NCBI GenBank assembly: GCA_024641725.1
Contig: JAHECM010000154.1
Span: 1 to 14,036 of the forward strand
Reading direction: 5' to 3'
DNA: 14,036 bases
Origin: Limnohabitans sp.
GTDB taxonomy: Bacteria; Pseudomonadota; Gammaproteobacteria; Burkholderiales; Burkholderiaceae_C
The notes under the pieces are model-generated. The model did not search any database. It was not told where the DNA came from and saw nothing but the letters and a program-made list of their open reading frames with translations. A program made the position numbers and the translations under genes. Below are positions 6,358 to 14,036 of this stretch, in pieces. Within the stretch, counting starts at the first letter, position 1; the number at the start of each line of letters is the position of its first letter.

Positions 6358-7742
6358 ACCGGCAGCGACAGGCTCACGCGCAAGCCCCGCCCGTCGTCGC
6401 CCACGTCCAACCAGAGCGTCGCGCCCAGAATGCGGGCGTACTCCGAGACGATGGACAGCCCCAGGCCCGAGCCCTGCTTGAGCGCCTCACCTACACGGCC
6501 TTGCGCCCAGCGCTGGAGCACGCGCTCTCGCTGCGCCAAAGAAATGCCCGGGCCGTTGTCGATCACCGACAAACGCACCTCATCGGAGTGCGCCGCGTGG
6601 GCCACCTCGATCGTCACCCGGCGCGGCTCGCCCGCCACAGGCACGCCATAGCGCAGGGCGTTGTCGATCAGGTTGTTGAGCACGCCTTCGAGCAACGCCC
6701 GCTGCGCCAGCACCTGCACCGGCACGTCCAAGCCGCGCGCCCCCAAGTCCACGCCCAAGGCGTCGGCGCGGTGCAAGTGGCGCATCAAGGTGTCACGCAC
6801 CACGTCGTTCAGGGCCAAGCGCTGGGGCTGCAAAACCTGCTCGGCCTCTTCGGCCAAGGCCAGCGCCAACAGCTGATCGATCAAATGGCTGGCCCGCTCC
6901 TGGCTGTGTGCAATGGCTTGCAGTTGCTCGCGCCAGACCTGCGGGTCGGATTGCGACAGTCCGTATTCGGCCAGGGCGCGCACCCCGGCCAAAGGCGTGC
7001 GCAGCTCGTGCGCCACATTGCCCGCAAATTCTTTTTGGGCCCGCACACTTTGCCCAATGCGGGCCAGCAGCGCGTTGATGGCCTCACCCAGTTGCTGCAC
7101 GTCGCGGGTACGGGTGGACACCGCCAGGGGCGTGAGGTCGCGCGCATCGCGTTGCGCCACCGCGTTTTCCAGATCCACCAAGGGTTGGATGTCGTCTTGG
7201 ATGGCCCGACGCAACCACCAAGCCAGCCACATCAAGAGCAGCACCTGCGGGGCCAGCGAGATGAACAGCAAACGCTGAAACAGCCGGTCTTGGCTGTTGG
7301 TGGTTTGCGCCACCACCACCTTGAACGGCAGCGGGCGCTGGCGGTCCAGCACAGCAGCGCGCAGCAAGCGGTTTTGGTACAGCACTTCGGTGAACATGAA
7401 CGCCTGCTGGGCGCTGTCTGGGGGCAACAACAAGCCCGAATGGCCGGCCAAAAAATGGCCGTCGCTTTGGTACACCGCAAAGTAAAGCGACTCGTTTTGG
7501 TCGAACAACAAGGTGCCGATTTCGGCCGCCGTCAAGCCCAGGGTCAAGCCCCCGTCATCGACCACGCGCACATGGCTGGCCACGGCATAGGCGTCGTCGA
7601 GCAAAGCGCGGTCAAAGGCTTGTTGGGTGAAGTACCGCGCCACCCCCAAGGCCAACAGCCCGCCCAGCAACCACGTCAGCGCCAAGGGCACGATGACGTG
7701 GCGCAACAACCGTGAGCGCAAGGGCAAGGCTTCGGTGCTCAT
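6339..7742 (-). CDS. Sensor histidine kinase, TctE/QseC-like
   Basis: This 467-residue inner membrane kinase senses a signal in the periplasm and phosphorylates the regulator encoded just upstream. The first helix is at about residues 15 to 36 and the second at 158 to 177, with a periplasmic part of about 120 residues between them that resembles the two-component sensor N-terminal domain of TctE-type kinases. A linker/HAMP-like region follows to about 232. Catalytic parts are the phospho-acceptor His245 in FAGNVAHELRTPLAG, the N box NNLIDNALRYG (356 to 366), DNGPGI (395 to 400) and GSGLGLSI (424 to 431). The ATG overlaps the regulator's TGA in an ATGA, and AGGAG at 7748..7752 sits 5 bases before it, so translation is coupled. 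The ligand cannot be read; the divergent metal efflux operon makes a metal a fair candidate, while TctE relatives sense carboxylates. Confidence 0.94.
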   Translation of the reverse strand: MSTEALPLRSRLLRHVIVPLALTWLLGGLLALGVARYFTQQAFDRALLDDAYAVASHVRVVDDGGLTLGLTAAEIGTLLFDQNESLYFAVYQSDGHFLAGHSGLLLPPDSAQQAFMFTEVLYQNRLLRAAVLDRQRPLPFKVVVAQTTNSQDRLFQRLLFISLAPQVLLLMWLAWWLRRAIQDDIQPLVDLENAVAQRDARDLTPLAVSTRTRDVQQLGEAINALLARIGQSVRAQKEFAGNVAHELRTPLAGVRALAEYGLSQSDPQVWREQLQAIAHSQERASHLIDQLLALALAEEAEQVLQPQRLALNDVVRDTLMRHLHRADALGVDLGARGLDVPVQVLAQRALLEGVLNNLIDNALRYGVPVAGEPRRVTIEVAHAAHSDEVRLSVIDNGPGISLAQRERVLQRWAQGRVGEALKQGSGLGLSIVSEYARILGATLWLDVGDDGRGLRVSLSLPVQPSVG

Positions 7743-8431
7743 GCGCGCTCCTCTTGCATCAAATACCCCAGACCACGCAAGGTGCGGATCGAGGCCCCCG
7801 AACCGGCCAGCTTTTTGCGCAGGCGCGAGATGAAGGCCTCCAGCGCGTTGTCGGCCAAGGCGTCGTCAAAGTCCGACAGTTTGTTGGACAGGTCTCTTTT
7901 GCTCACCGTGCGCCCGGGCGGGCTCATGAGTTCGCACAGCACTTCGAACTCGCGGGCAGGCAAGACCAGCTCTTCGCCCGCGATCAACACACGCCGGCCT
8001 TGGCGGTCCAGCAGCAGTTGGCCAATCAAGGTGTGCTCGTCCGCACCTTGGCTGCGGCGCACCAGGGCCCGCAAGCGGGCTTCAACTTCGGCCAATTCAA
8101 AGGGTTTGCCCAAGTAATCGTCGGCTCCTGCGTCCAAGCCGGCAATGCGCTCGTCGGTGCGGTTGCGGGCGGTGAGCACCAGCACCGGGGTTTTGTCTTT
8201 TTTGGCGCGCATCTCGCGCAGCAAGGTCAAACCACTGCCCATGCCCGAAGCAGATCGCTGACTCCGTGGCAGGTTCAGGTCGAGCAGCACCGCATCAAAG
8301 GCCTGCACCCGCCACAAGTGGGTGGCGGTGGCCAAGTCAGAGGCCGCGTCCACCCGGTGCCCGGCGTCGGCCAAGCTGCGCAGCATGACGGACTGCAGCA
8401 CCGGATCGTCTTCCACCAAGAGTATGCGCAT
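7739..8431 (-). CDS. OmpR-family response regulator
   Basis: This 230-residue DNA-binding regulator is the partner of the downstream kinase. The receiver domain (1 to about 125) has the acidic pair Glu8-Asp9 in LLVEDDP, the phospho-acceptor Asp51 in LLDLNLP, Thr87 in VLTA and Lys109 in GKPF. The C-terminal winged helix (about 135 to 228) has the family marks LPAREFEVL, the recognition-helix region NALEAFISRLRKKL and the end IRTLRGLGYLM. Compared with typical OmpR/PhoB receivers, about nine extra residues (SQRSASGMG region, 57 to 66) sit after LNLPR. An upstream in-frame ATG at 8515 would add 28 residues with no domain match. The ATG at 8431 gives the canonical MRILLVEDD start and has GGAGG just upstream, so it was chosen. 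It is divergent from the efflux operon, which is its most obvious target. Confidence 0.95.
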   Translation of the reverse strand: MRILLVEDDPVLQSVMLRSLADAGHRVDAASDLATATHLWRVQAFDAVLLDLNLPRSQRSASGMGSGLTLLREMRAKKDKTPVLVLTARNRTDERIAGLDAGADDYLGKPFELAEVEARLRALVRRSQGADEHTLIGQLLLDRQGRRVLIAGEELVLPAREFEVLCELMSPPGRTVSKRDLSNKLSDFDDALADNALEAFISRLRKKLAGSGASIRTLRGLGYLMQEERA

Positions 8432-8434
8432 GAG

Positions 8435-8439
8435 CCTCC
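8435..8439 (-). promoter_or_regulatory. Ribosome binding site deciding the response regulator start
   Basis: On the minus strand GGAGG is followed by CTC and then the ATG at 8431. The spacing is short (3 bases) but the match is strong. It supports the MRILLVEDD start over the ATG at 8515. Confidence 0.6.
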
Positions 8440-8529
8440 AAAAACCGCGGCCAAAATCACCACCGATGTCACCACAAAAACGGACCATGGCCCCGCTGCA
8501 AGCCCTCTGCCACACGCGGCTGTGGGCAA

Positions 8530-8546
8530 GTCAGGTCTTGGTCAGG
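8530..8546 (+). promoter_or_regulatory. Candidate regulator-binding direct repeat in the divergent spacer
   Basis: GTCAGG occurs at 8530..8535 and again at 8541..8546, an 11-base period that places both half-sites on the same face of the helix, as OmpR-family dimers usually need. It lies 22 bases before the ATG of the outer membrane channel gene, in the 137-base spacer shared with the response regulator. The repeat is short and could be chance. No convincing -35/-10 pair was found nearby. Confidence 0.3.
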
Positions 8547-8568
8547 CCAGCTGGTGGATAAACAGGGC

Positions 8569-9852
8569 ATGAGCATACGACACTTGTTTCTTCTGAGCGC
8601 CCTGCTGGGCGCGGGCTTGGCCACCGCCATCCCAACGGCCCAGGCGGCAGACCTGAGCCTGGCGCAGGTCTTGCAAGCGGCCAAGCAAAACCCGGACGCG
8701 CTGGCGGCACAAAGCACGGTGCGCGCTGCCGAAGCTGACATCCGCGCGGCCAACAGGGCCCCCGCCCCCACCTTGTCGGCAGGGGTCTCGTCCATTGACC
8801 TGAAAAACGGCAATGGTGGCGGCTCCTTTTGGTCGCAACAGCGGCTGGACAAGTCGCTGGGCCTGGACTGGACCTGGGAGCGCGGCAACAAGCGCGCCTT
8901 GCGCACCGAAGCCGCCGAGCGCGGCGCGGGTGCTGCACGCGCAGACCGATCGGACGTGCTGGTGGTGCAAAAAATCGGTGCGCACAACGCGTTTTACGAC
9001 CTGCTGACCGCACAACAGCGCCTGCAAGCGGTGCAGGCCATCGCCCAAAGCGCGCAGCAACTGGCCGACACCGCCAGCCGCCGCCTGCAAGCGGGCGACC
9101 TGTCGGCGCAAGATGCGGCGCGCACCCGCATCGAGGCCGAGCGCGCCCGCGCCGACGCCCAAAGCGCCCTGCTGGAACGCCAGCAAGCGGCCTTGGCGCT
9201 GGCCGTGTGGACCGGCCAAAACCCACCCGCCGAAGGCTGGACCGCACAAGGAAACTGGCCCGTGGCCCCCACCGACCTTGGCCCCAACGCCCCAGAGCTG
9301 GACGCGCTGGTGGAGCAACGCCCCGACGTGCTGGCCGCACGCGAGCGTGTGGCCGCTGCACAGGCCGCGCTGCATTCTGCCCAGGCCCTGAAAAAAGCCG
9401 ACCCGAGCGTGGGCGCAACCTTTGACCACTACCCCAACGGCGACAACACCAGTCGGCTGCTGGCGCTGCGGATTTCGATACCACTCAATGGCTGGCAGCG
9501 CTTTGACGCAGAGATTGGCCGAGCCATTGCCCAAGAGCAATTGAGCCAAGACCTGTTGCAAAAAACCCGCCTGCAAGCGCGCAGCGAGTTGCTGGCCTTG
9601 CAGCAAGGCTGGCAAGCCAGCGCGCAGCGCCTGAAAATTTACGACGAGCACATCCTGCCGCAAGCCACCCAAGTGGCCGCGCAGGCCGAGCTGGCCTACA
9701 GCAAAGGCGGCCTGACGCTGACCGATTTGCTGGACGCACGCCGCACCCTCAAAACCACCCAACTCGAAGCCCTGAGCGTGCGCAGCGAACACGCCAAGGC
9801 CCTGGGCACTTGGCGTCTGCGCAGCGCCAGCGCCGACACCACCACACCCTGA
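8569..9852 (+). CDS. czcC: TolC-family outer membrane channel of a heavy-metal efflux pump (CzcC type)
   Basis: This 427-residue protein should form the outer membrane and periplasmic channel of a tripartite efflux pump. Residues 1 to about 26 are a signal peptide ending in AQA. Two outer-membrane efflux protein repeats can be traced: the first begins with LSLAQVLQAAKQNPDALA and the second with RPDVLAARERVAAAQAALHSA, and long Ala/Gln/Arg-rich helices typical of the channel's coiled-coil barrel follow each. The segment LLALRISIPLNGW matches the conserved end of the second beta part. A GTG at 8554 gives a form five residues longer; the ATG at 8569 was preferred because the signal peptide starts cleanly there, but the ribosome binding site is poor for both. 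The adaptor gene follows after 34 bases. Role as CzcC rests mainly on operon order and family. Confidence 0.9.
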   Translation: MSIRHLFLLSALLGAGLATAIPTAQAADLSLAQVLQAAKQNPDALAAQSTVRAAEADIRAANRAPAPTLSAGVSSIDLKNGNGGGSFWSQQRLDKSLGLDWTWERGNKRALRTEAAERGAGAARADRSDVLVVQKIGAHNAFYDLLTAQQRLQAVQAIAQSAQQLADTASRRLQAGDLSAQDAARTRIEAERARADAQSALLERQQAALALAVWTGQNPPAEGWTAQGNWPVAPTDLGPNAPELDALVEQRPDVLAARERVAAAQAALHSAQALKKADPSVGATFDHYPNGDNTSRLLALRISIPLNGWQRFDAEIGRAIAQEQLSQDLLQKTRLQARSELLALQQGWQASAQRLKIYDEHILPQATQVAAQAELAYSKGGLTLTDLLDARRTLKTTQLEALSVRSEHAKALGTWRLRSASADTTTP

Positions 9853-9886
9853 TGGCTGCGGCCAAACTCCAACATCTGAGCACCCC

Positions 9887-11059
9887 ATGTTTTTGAAAAA
9901 AATCCCCACCCTGATCACCGTTTTGAGCTTGGCGGCCTTGGCCGCTTGCCAAGACAAAGCCGAACCTGTGGCCGCCGCGCCGCTGCCCATCATCCAAAAC
10001 AACCAGTTGCGTTACCCGGCCGGACACCCGCAGCTGCCGCTGTTGGTCAGCACGCCTGCAGCTGCGGCCAAAAGCATCTCGGTTGAGTTGCCTGCACGCT
10101 TGGTTTGGAACGAAGAAAAAACCCAGCGCATTTACCCCGCTTTTGCCGGTCGGGTGGCGCACATCCTGACCGACGTGGGCCAAGCCGTGAGCGCCGGCCA
10201 AGTGCTGGCACAACTGGCGTCGCCCGAATTTGGCGCGGCGCAGGCCGACACCTCGCGTGCGGTGGCCGACGCCACCTTGGCCCGCCAAGCCCTGCAACGC
10301 CAGCGCGAGCTGTTTGAGGCCGGGGTGGTGGCCCGCAAAGATGTGGAGCAAGCCGAAGCCGATGCAGCCCGCGCCCAAGCCGAAGTGGCGCGCGCTCAGG
10401 CACGCACCAGCCTGTACGGCAGCGCCTCGGGCGTGAACCAGCAGCTGGGCCTGCGCAGTGACATCCGAGGCGTGGTGGTCGAGCGCAACCTCAACCCCGG
10501 CCAAGAAGTGCGCCCCGACGCCAGCGGCGCACCCCTGTTTGTGGTGTCCGACCCCGGCAGCTTGTGGGTGCAGATCGACGCCCACGAGGCCGATGTGGCC
10601 GACCTGCGCCCCGGTGCCCGTGTCAGCTTGCTGGTGCCCACGCTGCCCGACCAAAAATTGGACGCCACCATCAGCGCGGTGACCGACCAAATTGACCCGA
10701 ACACGCGGACCATCAAGGTGCGCGCCACCGTGGCCAACCCACAACGCTTGCTCAAAAGCGAAATGCTGGCCACCGTGCGCTACGAGCGCACCGTGGCCAA
10801 GGGGCTTGAAGTGCCCGCCACCGCCGTGTTCCTCAAGGGCACGCAGCACTATGTGTTTGTGCAAAGCCAGCCTGGCGTATTCGAGCCGCGTGACGTGAAA
10901 GTCGCCTACGAAAGCGCCAAGCTCGTGCTGCTCAGCGCAGGTTTGCAAGAAGGCGAGCAAGTGGTCAGCCAAAACGGTTTGCTGCTGGCGCGCGAATTGC
11001 GCATCGCCCAAGACAGCGCCTTGGCCAATGGCGCCGCACAAGAGCAGGGCAAACGATGA
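9887..11059 (+). CDS. czcB: RND efflux periplasmic adaptor, lipoprotein (CzcB type)
   Basis: This 390-residue membrane-fusion protein links the inner membrane pump to the outer membrane channel. The N-terminus has a lipoprotein signal with lipobox LAAC and Cys21 as the lipid-bearing residue, followed by Gln. The barrel-sandwich halves are at about 82 to 115 (IYPAFAGRVAHILTDVG) and 188 to 220 (LRSDIRGVVVERNLNPGQEV), with an Ala/Gln/Arg-rich alpha hairpin at about 118 to 175 between them. A beta-barrel (about 224 to 300) and a membrane-proximal domain follow. There are only two methionines (1 and 293) and one cysteine, so the methionine metal site of the copper/silver adaptor CusB is absent. 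No His-rich N-terminal extension or C-terminal metal chaperone domain is present. Its TGA overlaps the ATG of the pump gene. Confidence 0.93.
   Translation: MFLKKIPTLITVLSLAALAACQDKAEPVAAAPLPIIQNNQLRYPAGHPQLPLLVSTPAAAAKSISVELPARLVWNEEKTQRIYPAFAGRVAHILTDVGQAVSAGQVLAQLASPEFGAAQADTSRAVADATLARQALQRQRELFEAGVVARKDVEQAEADAARAQAEVARAQARTSLYGSASGVNQQLGLRSDIRGVVVERNLNPGQEVRPDASGAPLFVVSDPGSLWVQIDAHEADVADLRPGARVSLLVPTLPDQKLDATISAVTDQIDPNTRTIKVRATVANPQRLLKSEMLATVRYERTVAKGLEVPATAVFLKGTQHYVFVQSQPGVFEPRDVKVAYESAKLVLLSAGLQEGEQVVSQNGLLLARELRIAQDSALANGAAQEQGKR
11046..11049 (+). promoter_or_regulatory. Ribosome binding site of the RND pump gene
   Basis: AGGG lies 6 bases before the ATG at 11056, inside the end of the adaptor gene. 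It supports the start in the ATGA overlap and implies translational coupling. Confidence 0.6.
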
Positions 11060-14036
11060 AAAAGCTGATCCACTACGCCCTGCACCAGCCCTTGTTCATT
11101 GTGCTGGGCACCTTGCTGTTTGTGATGGCGGGCGTCATCGCCTTCAAAAACCTGTCGGTCGAAGCCTTTCCCGATGTGACCGACACCCAGGTCACCGTGA
11201 TCGCGTTGTACCCGGGCCGCGCTGCCGAAGAGGTCGAAAAGCAGGTCACCCTGCCGCTGGAGGCCGCGCTGTCTGGGCTGCCCAACTCGATCCGCGTGTT
11301 CTCGCACACCCAATTTGGCCTGTCTTTCACCGTCATCACTTACGACGACAAAGCGGAAGTCAATCTCGCACGCCAGCAAGTCAATGAACGCCTGGCCTCG
11401 GTGGATTTGCCACAAGGCGCGCAAGTCAACATTGCCCCCAACGCCACGCCCGTGGGCGAGATCATGCGGTATCGGGTGCGCGGAGACGGTCTGTCGCCCA
11501 CCGATTTGCGCACGCTGGAGGACTGGACCATTGAGCGCTCTTTGCGCCAAGTGCCCGGCATTGCCGACGTGGTCGCCATGGGCGGCTTCATCAAACAATA
11601 CGAAGTGCAGCCCGACCTGGACAAGCTGCGCGCCTACAAGCTCACGTTCCAGAACTTGCTGGACGCACTGGGCCGAGGCAACTCCAACGCCGGTGGCAGC
11701 TATGTGGCCCAGGGGGCCCAGCAATTTGCCATTCGCGGCATTGGCTTGCTGCGCTCGCCGGATGAAATTGGCCAAATCGTTTTGGGCTCACGCAACGGCA
11801 CGCCCATCCTGATCCGGGATGTGGCCGACATCAAGATCGGCTCCGTTCCCCGCTTGGGCATCACGGGTCAAGACGCCGACGACGACGCGGTGATCGGCAT
11901 CGTCATCATGCGCAAGGGCGAGAACCCGAGCGTGGTGCTCAAAGCCGTCAAAGAGCGCATCGAGCAGCTCAACACCCGCACCCTGCCCAAAGGGGTGCAG
12001 ATTGTGCCGTTCTACGACCGCACATGGCTGATGGGCAAAACCCTGTCCACCGTGTTCAAAAATTTGGTCGAAGGCGCTTTGCTGGTCTCGCTGGTGCTCT
12101 ACCTGTTCTTGTCCAACCTGCGCGCCAGCTTGGCGGTGGTGGTGGTGATTCCGCTGGCCTTGTTGTCCACTTTCTTGGGCCTGAAGATCATGGGCGTGCC
12201 CGCCAATTTGCTGAGTTTGGGGGCGATGGACTTTGGCATCATCGTGGACGGCGCGGTGATCGTGATCGAAAACATCATGCACCGACTGGCCGAAAACGGC
12301 GAGGACATGGACGAAAACGAGCGCCGCGAAGTCATCACCCAAGCGGCCAACGAAGTGGGCCGCCCCACGCTGTTTTCGATGCTGATCATCATCGCCGCGC
12401 ACATCCCGATTTTTGCGCTGCAGCGCCACGAAGGCCGCATCTTTCAGCCCATGGCGCTGTCGGTGACCACCGCCCTGATTGGCTCACTGATTTTCTCGCT
12501 CACGCTGGTGCCATTGCTGGCCTTGTGGATGCTCAAGCGCAAGCTGCCCCACGGCGACAACCGCTTGGTCGCTTCCGCCAAAAGAATTTACACCCCCGTG
12601 CTGCAGTGGGGCCTGGTCAACCGCCGCAAGGTGGTGATGATCGCGGTGGCCTCGTTCGCCTTGGCCATCGGTGCGGCTTCTCGCTTGGGCTCAGAGTTTT
12701 TGCCTGAGCTCAACGAGGGCACTTTTTGGGTGAACTTCGACTTGCCCGCCAGCGTGTCACAAGACGAAGTCAAAAACGTCTTGGGCATGGCGCGCAAAGC
12801 CTTGGCCAAAATCCCAGAAGTGCGCACCGTGATCTCCAAAGCCGGGCAGCCTGAAGACGGCACCGACCCCAAAACCCTCAGCATGGCCGAGGTGTTTGTG
12901 GATGTGAAACCGCACGAGGAATGGCGCAAGGGCCTGACCCGCGACGACTTGATCGAAGAAATGGACAAAGCCTTGGCGGTGATCCCTGGGGTTGATCCGG
13001 CATTTTCTCAACCGATCCGAGACAACGTGCTGGAGTCGATTTCGCAAATCAAGGGCCAGATCGTGGTCAAGGTGGCCGGCGACGACTTGGATGAGCTCCA
13101 AAAAATCGTTGAAGCCATGCAACGCGAATTCAAGCAGGTGGCGGGCATCCAGCGGGCCGAAGTGGACCGCTTGGGCCAATTGCCCCAGCTGGTGATCGAC
13201 ATCGACCGCGAGCGCGCCGCCCGCCATGGCCTGAACGTGGCCGATGTGCAAGACGTGATCGAGGCGGCTTTGGCCGGCAAAGCGGCCACCCAAATTTGGG
13301 ACGGCGAGCGCAAATTTGCCGTGGCCGTGCGTTTGCCCGAACCCGACCGCGCCATCAACCAGCTCACCAGCACGCCCATTGCCATCCCCGACGGTGGCTA
13401 CACCACGCTGGGTGCAGTGACCCACATCAAGCAAGCCAGCGGCGCGATGAACATTGCCCGAGAATCGGGCCGACGCACCATGGCCATCGGCATTTTCATC
13501 AAGGGCCGCGACATGGGTTCGGTGGTTGCTGACATGAAGGCCCGGGTCGAGGCCAATGTCAAGATTCCCGACAACTACGTCGTCAACTGGTCCGGTGAAT
13601 TTGAAAACCAAGAACGCGCGATGCAGCGCCTGTCGGTGGTGGTACCGATCTCTTTGCTGCTGATTTTTGTCTTGCTGTTCGACGCGTTCAGCTCCTTCAA
13701 GATGGCTTTGCTGATCCTGATCAACGTGCCCTTGGCTCTGGTCGGCGGTTTTGTGGCCTTGTGGATTTTCAACATTCCCTTGTCGGTGTCTGCGGCCATT
13801 GGCTTCATCGCACTGTCCGGGCAAGCGGTGCTCAATGGCGTGGTGATGCTGTCGGTGTTCCAACAACTGCAACGCGCCGGTTACTCGGTCGTCGAGGCGG
13901 TGACTGAGGGTTCGCTGCAGCGCTTGCGCACCGTCTTGATGACCGCCATGCTGGCCGCGCTGGGATTGCTGCCCATGGCGCTCAGCCATGACATTGGCTC
14001 CGAAACCCAGCGGCCTTTGGCGCTGGTGGTGATCGG
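11056..14036 (+). CDS. czcA: Heavy-metal efflux RND pump, CzcA type (3' end cut by window edge)
   Basis: This is the proton-driven inner membrane pump of the efflux system; 993 residues are visible, and by family length roughly 30 to 70 are missing beyond the edge. Helix 1 is at about 12 to 30, followed by the conserved VEAFPDVTDTQVTV. Helices 2 to 4 run from about 337 to 407. Helix 4 carries DFGIIVDGAVIVIEN with Asp392, Asp398 and Glu405, the same 6 and 7 residue spacing as the proton-relay residues Asp402, Asp408 and Glu415 of Cupriavidus CzcA. GSEFLPELNEG opens the second large periplasmic loop, and QPIRDNVLESISQIKGQIVVKV matches the heavy-metal pump group, here quoted only as the start QPIRDNVLES. 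The C-terminal helices with AVLNGVVM and RLRTVLMTAMLAALG are present. The DFG form of helix 4 and the lack of obvious Met ladders point to divalent cations over copper or silver. No stop or frameshift was seen. Confidence 0.95.
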   Translation, partial: MKKLIHYALHQPLFIVLGTLLFVMAGVIAFKNLSVEAFPDVTDTQVTVIALYPGRAAEEVEKQVTLPLEAALSGLPNSIRVFSHTQFGLSFTVITYDDKAEVNLARQQVNERLASVDLPQGAQVNIAPNATPVGEIMRYRVRGDGLSPTDLRTLEDWTIERSLRQVPGIADVVAMGGFIKQYEVQPDLDKLRAYKLTFQNLLDALGRGNSNAGGSYVAQGAQQFAIRGIGLLRSPDEIGQIVLGSRNGTPILIRDVADIKIGSVPRLGITGQDADDDAVIGIVIMRKGENPSVVLKAVKERIEQLNTRTLPKGVQIVPFYDRTWLMGKTLSTVFKNLVEGALLVSLVLYLFLSNLRASLAVVVVIPLALLSTFLGLKIMGVPANLLSLGAMDFGIIVDGAVIVIENIMHRLAENGEDMDENERREVITQAANEVGRPTLFSMLIIIAAHIPIFALQRHEGRIFQPMALSVTTALIGSLIFSLTLVPLLALWMLKRKLPHGDNRLVASAKRIYTPVLQWGLVNRRKVVMIAVASFALAIGAASRLGSEFLPELNEGTFWVNFDLPASVSQDEVKNVLGMARKALAKIPEVRTVISKAGQPEDGTDPKTLSMAEVFVDVKPHEEWRKGLTRDDLIEEMDKALAVIPGVDPAFSQPIRDNVLESISQIKGQIVVKVAGDDLDELQKIVEAMQREFKQVAGIQRAEVDRLGQLPQLVIDIDRERAARHGLNVADVQDVIEAALAGKAATQIWDGERKFAVAVRLPEPDRAINQLTSTPIAIPDGGYTTLGAVTHIKQASGAMNIARESGRRTMAIGIFIKGRDMGSVVADMKARVEANVKIPDNYVVNWSGEFENQERAMQRLSVVVPISLLLIFVLLFDAFSSFKMALLILINVPLALVGGFVALWIFNIPLSVSAAIGFIALSGQAVLNGVVMLSVFQQLQRAGYSVVEAVTEGSLQRLRTVLMTAMLAALGLLPMALSHDIGSETQRPLALVVI

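Noticed and set aside
6150..7715. A 521-residue plus-strand frame opposite the histidine kinase
   Set aside because: Antisense shadow rich in Gln, His and Arg; the minus strand holds the complete H, N and G boxes of a kinase.
8538..8562. TTGGTC and GATAAA as a promoter for the efflux operon
   Set aside because: The spacing between the boxes is only 13 bases, too short for a normal sigma-70 promoter.
8542..11041. Long minus-strand frames (486 and 430 residues) opposite the channel and adaptor genes
   Set aside because: No motifs, and composition typical of reverse-strand shadows; the plus-strand proteins have clear signal peptides and family patterns.

Overview
The window reads as a piece of chromosome from a GC-rich betaproteobacterium, most likely Burkholderiales and probably family Comamonadaceae. 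The base composition, the codon use (heavy GCC, GGC and CTG, but also frequent TTG) and the gene families all fit; the genus cannot be fixed from the sequence alone. It is packed with genes. No RNA gene, insertion sequence, integrase, CRISPR array or phage gene was seen, and no gap reaches 300 bases: the largest is the 137-base divergent spacer at 8432..8568. Both ends cut through genes.

Left part (1..2838): two alkaline phosphatases of the PhoA family stand in tandem, 21 bases apart. The first lacks its 5' end at the window edge. The second is complete, has a signal peptide, and is followed by a clear intrinsic terminator. The copies differ strongly over most of their length but share one nearly identical patch, which suggests gene conversion.

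Middle part (2846..6357, all plus strand): an unrecognised exported protein, a small YkgJ-type cysteine-cluster protein, a small four-helix membrane protein, a class II aldolase/adducin-fold protein and an Old Yellow Enzyme-type ene-reductase. They lie close together, but nothing ties them to one pathway.

Right part (6339..14036): a two-component system (OmpR-type regulator and TctE/QseC-like histidine kinase) runs on the minus strand. It overlaps the end of the ene-reductase gene tail to tail and is divergent from a three-gene heavy-metal efflux operon in the order outer membrane channel, periplasmic adaptor, inner membrane RND pump (CzcC, CzcB, CzcA type). The pump carries the DFG...D...E proton-relay pattern of the CzcA group, and the adaptor has only two methionines, so a divalent cation such as zinc, cobalt or cadmium fits better than copper or silver. 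The layout suggests that the two-component system controls the pump; a short direct repeat with 11-base period in the shared spacer is a candidate binding site.

No clearly new system is present. The observations most worth following are the conversion patch between the phosphatases, the His-rich unknown exported protein, the class II aldolase that seems to lack its catalytic acid, and the possible link between the two-component system and the efflux operon.
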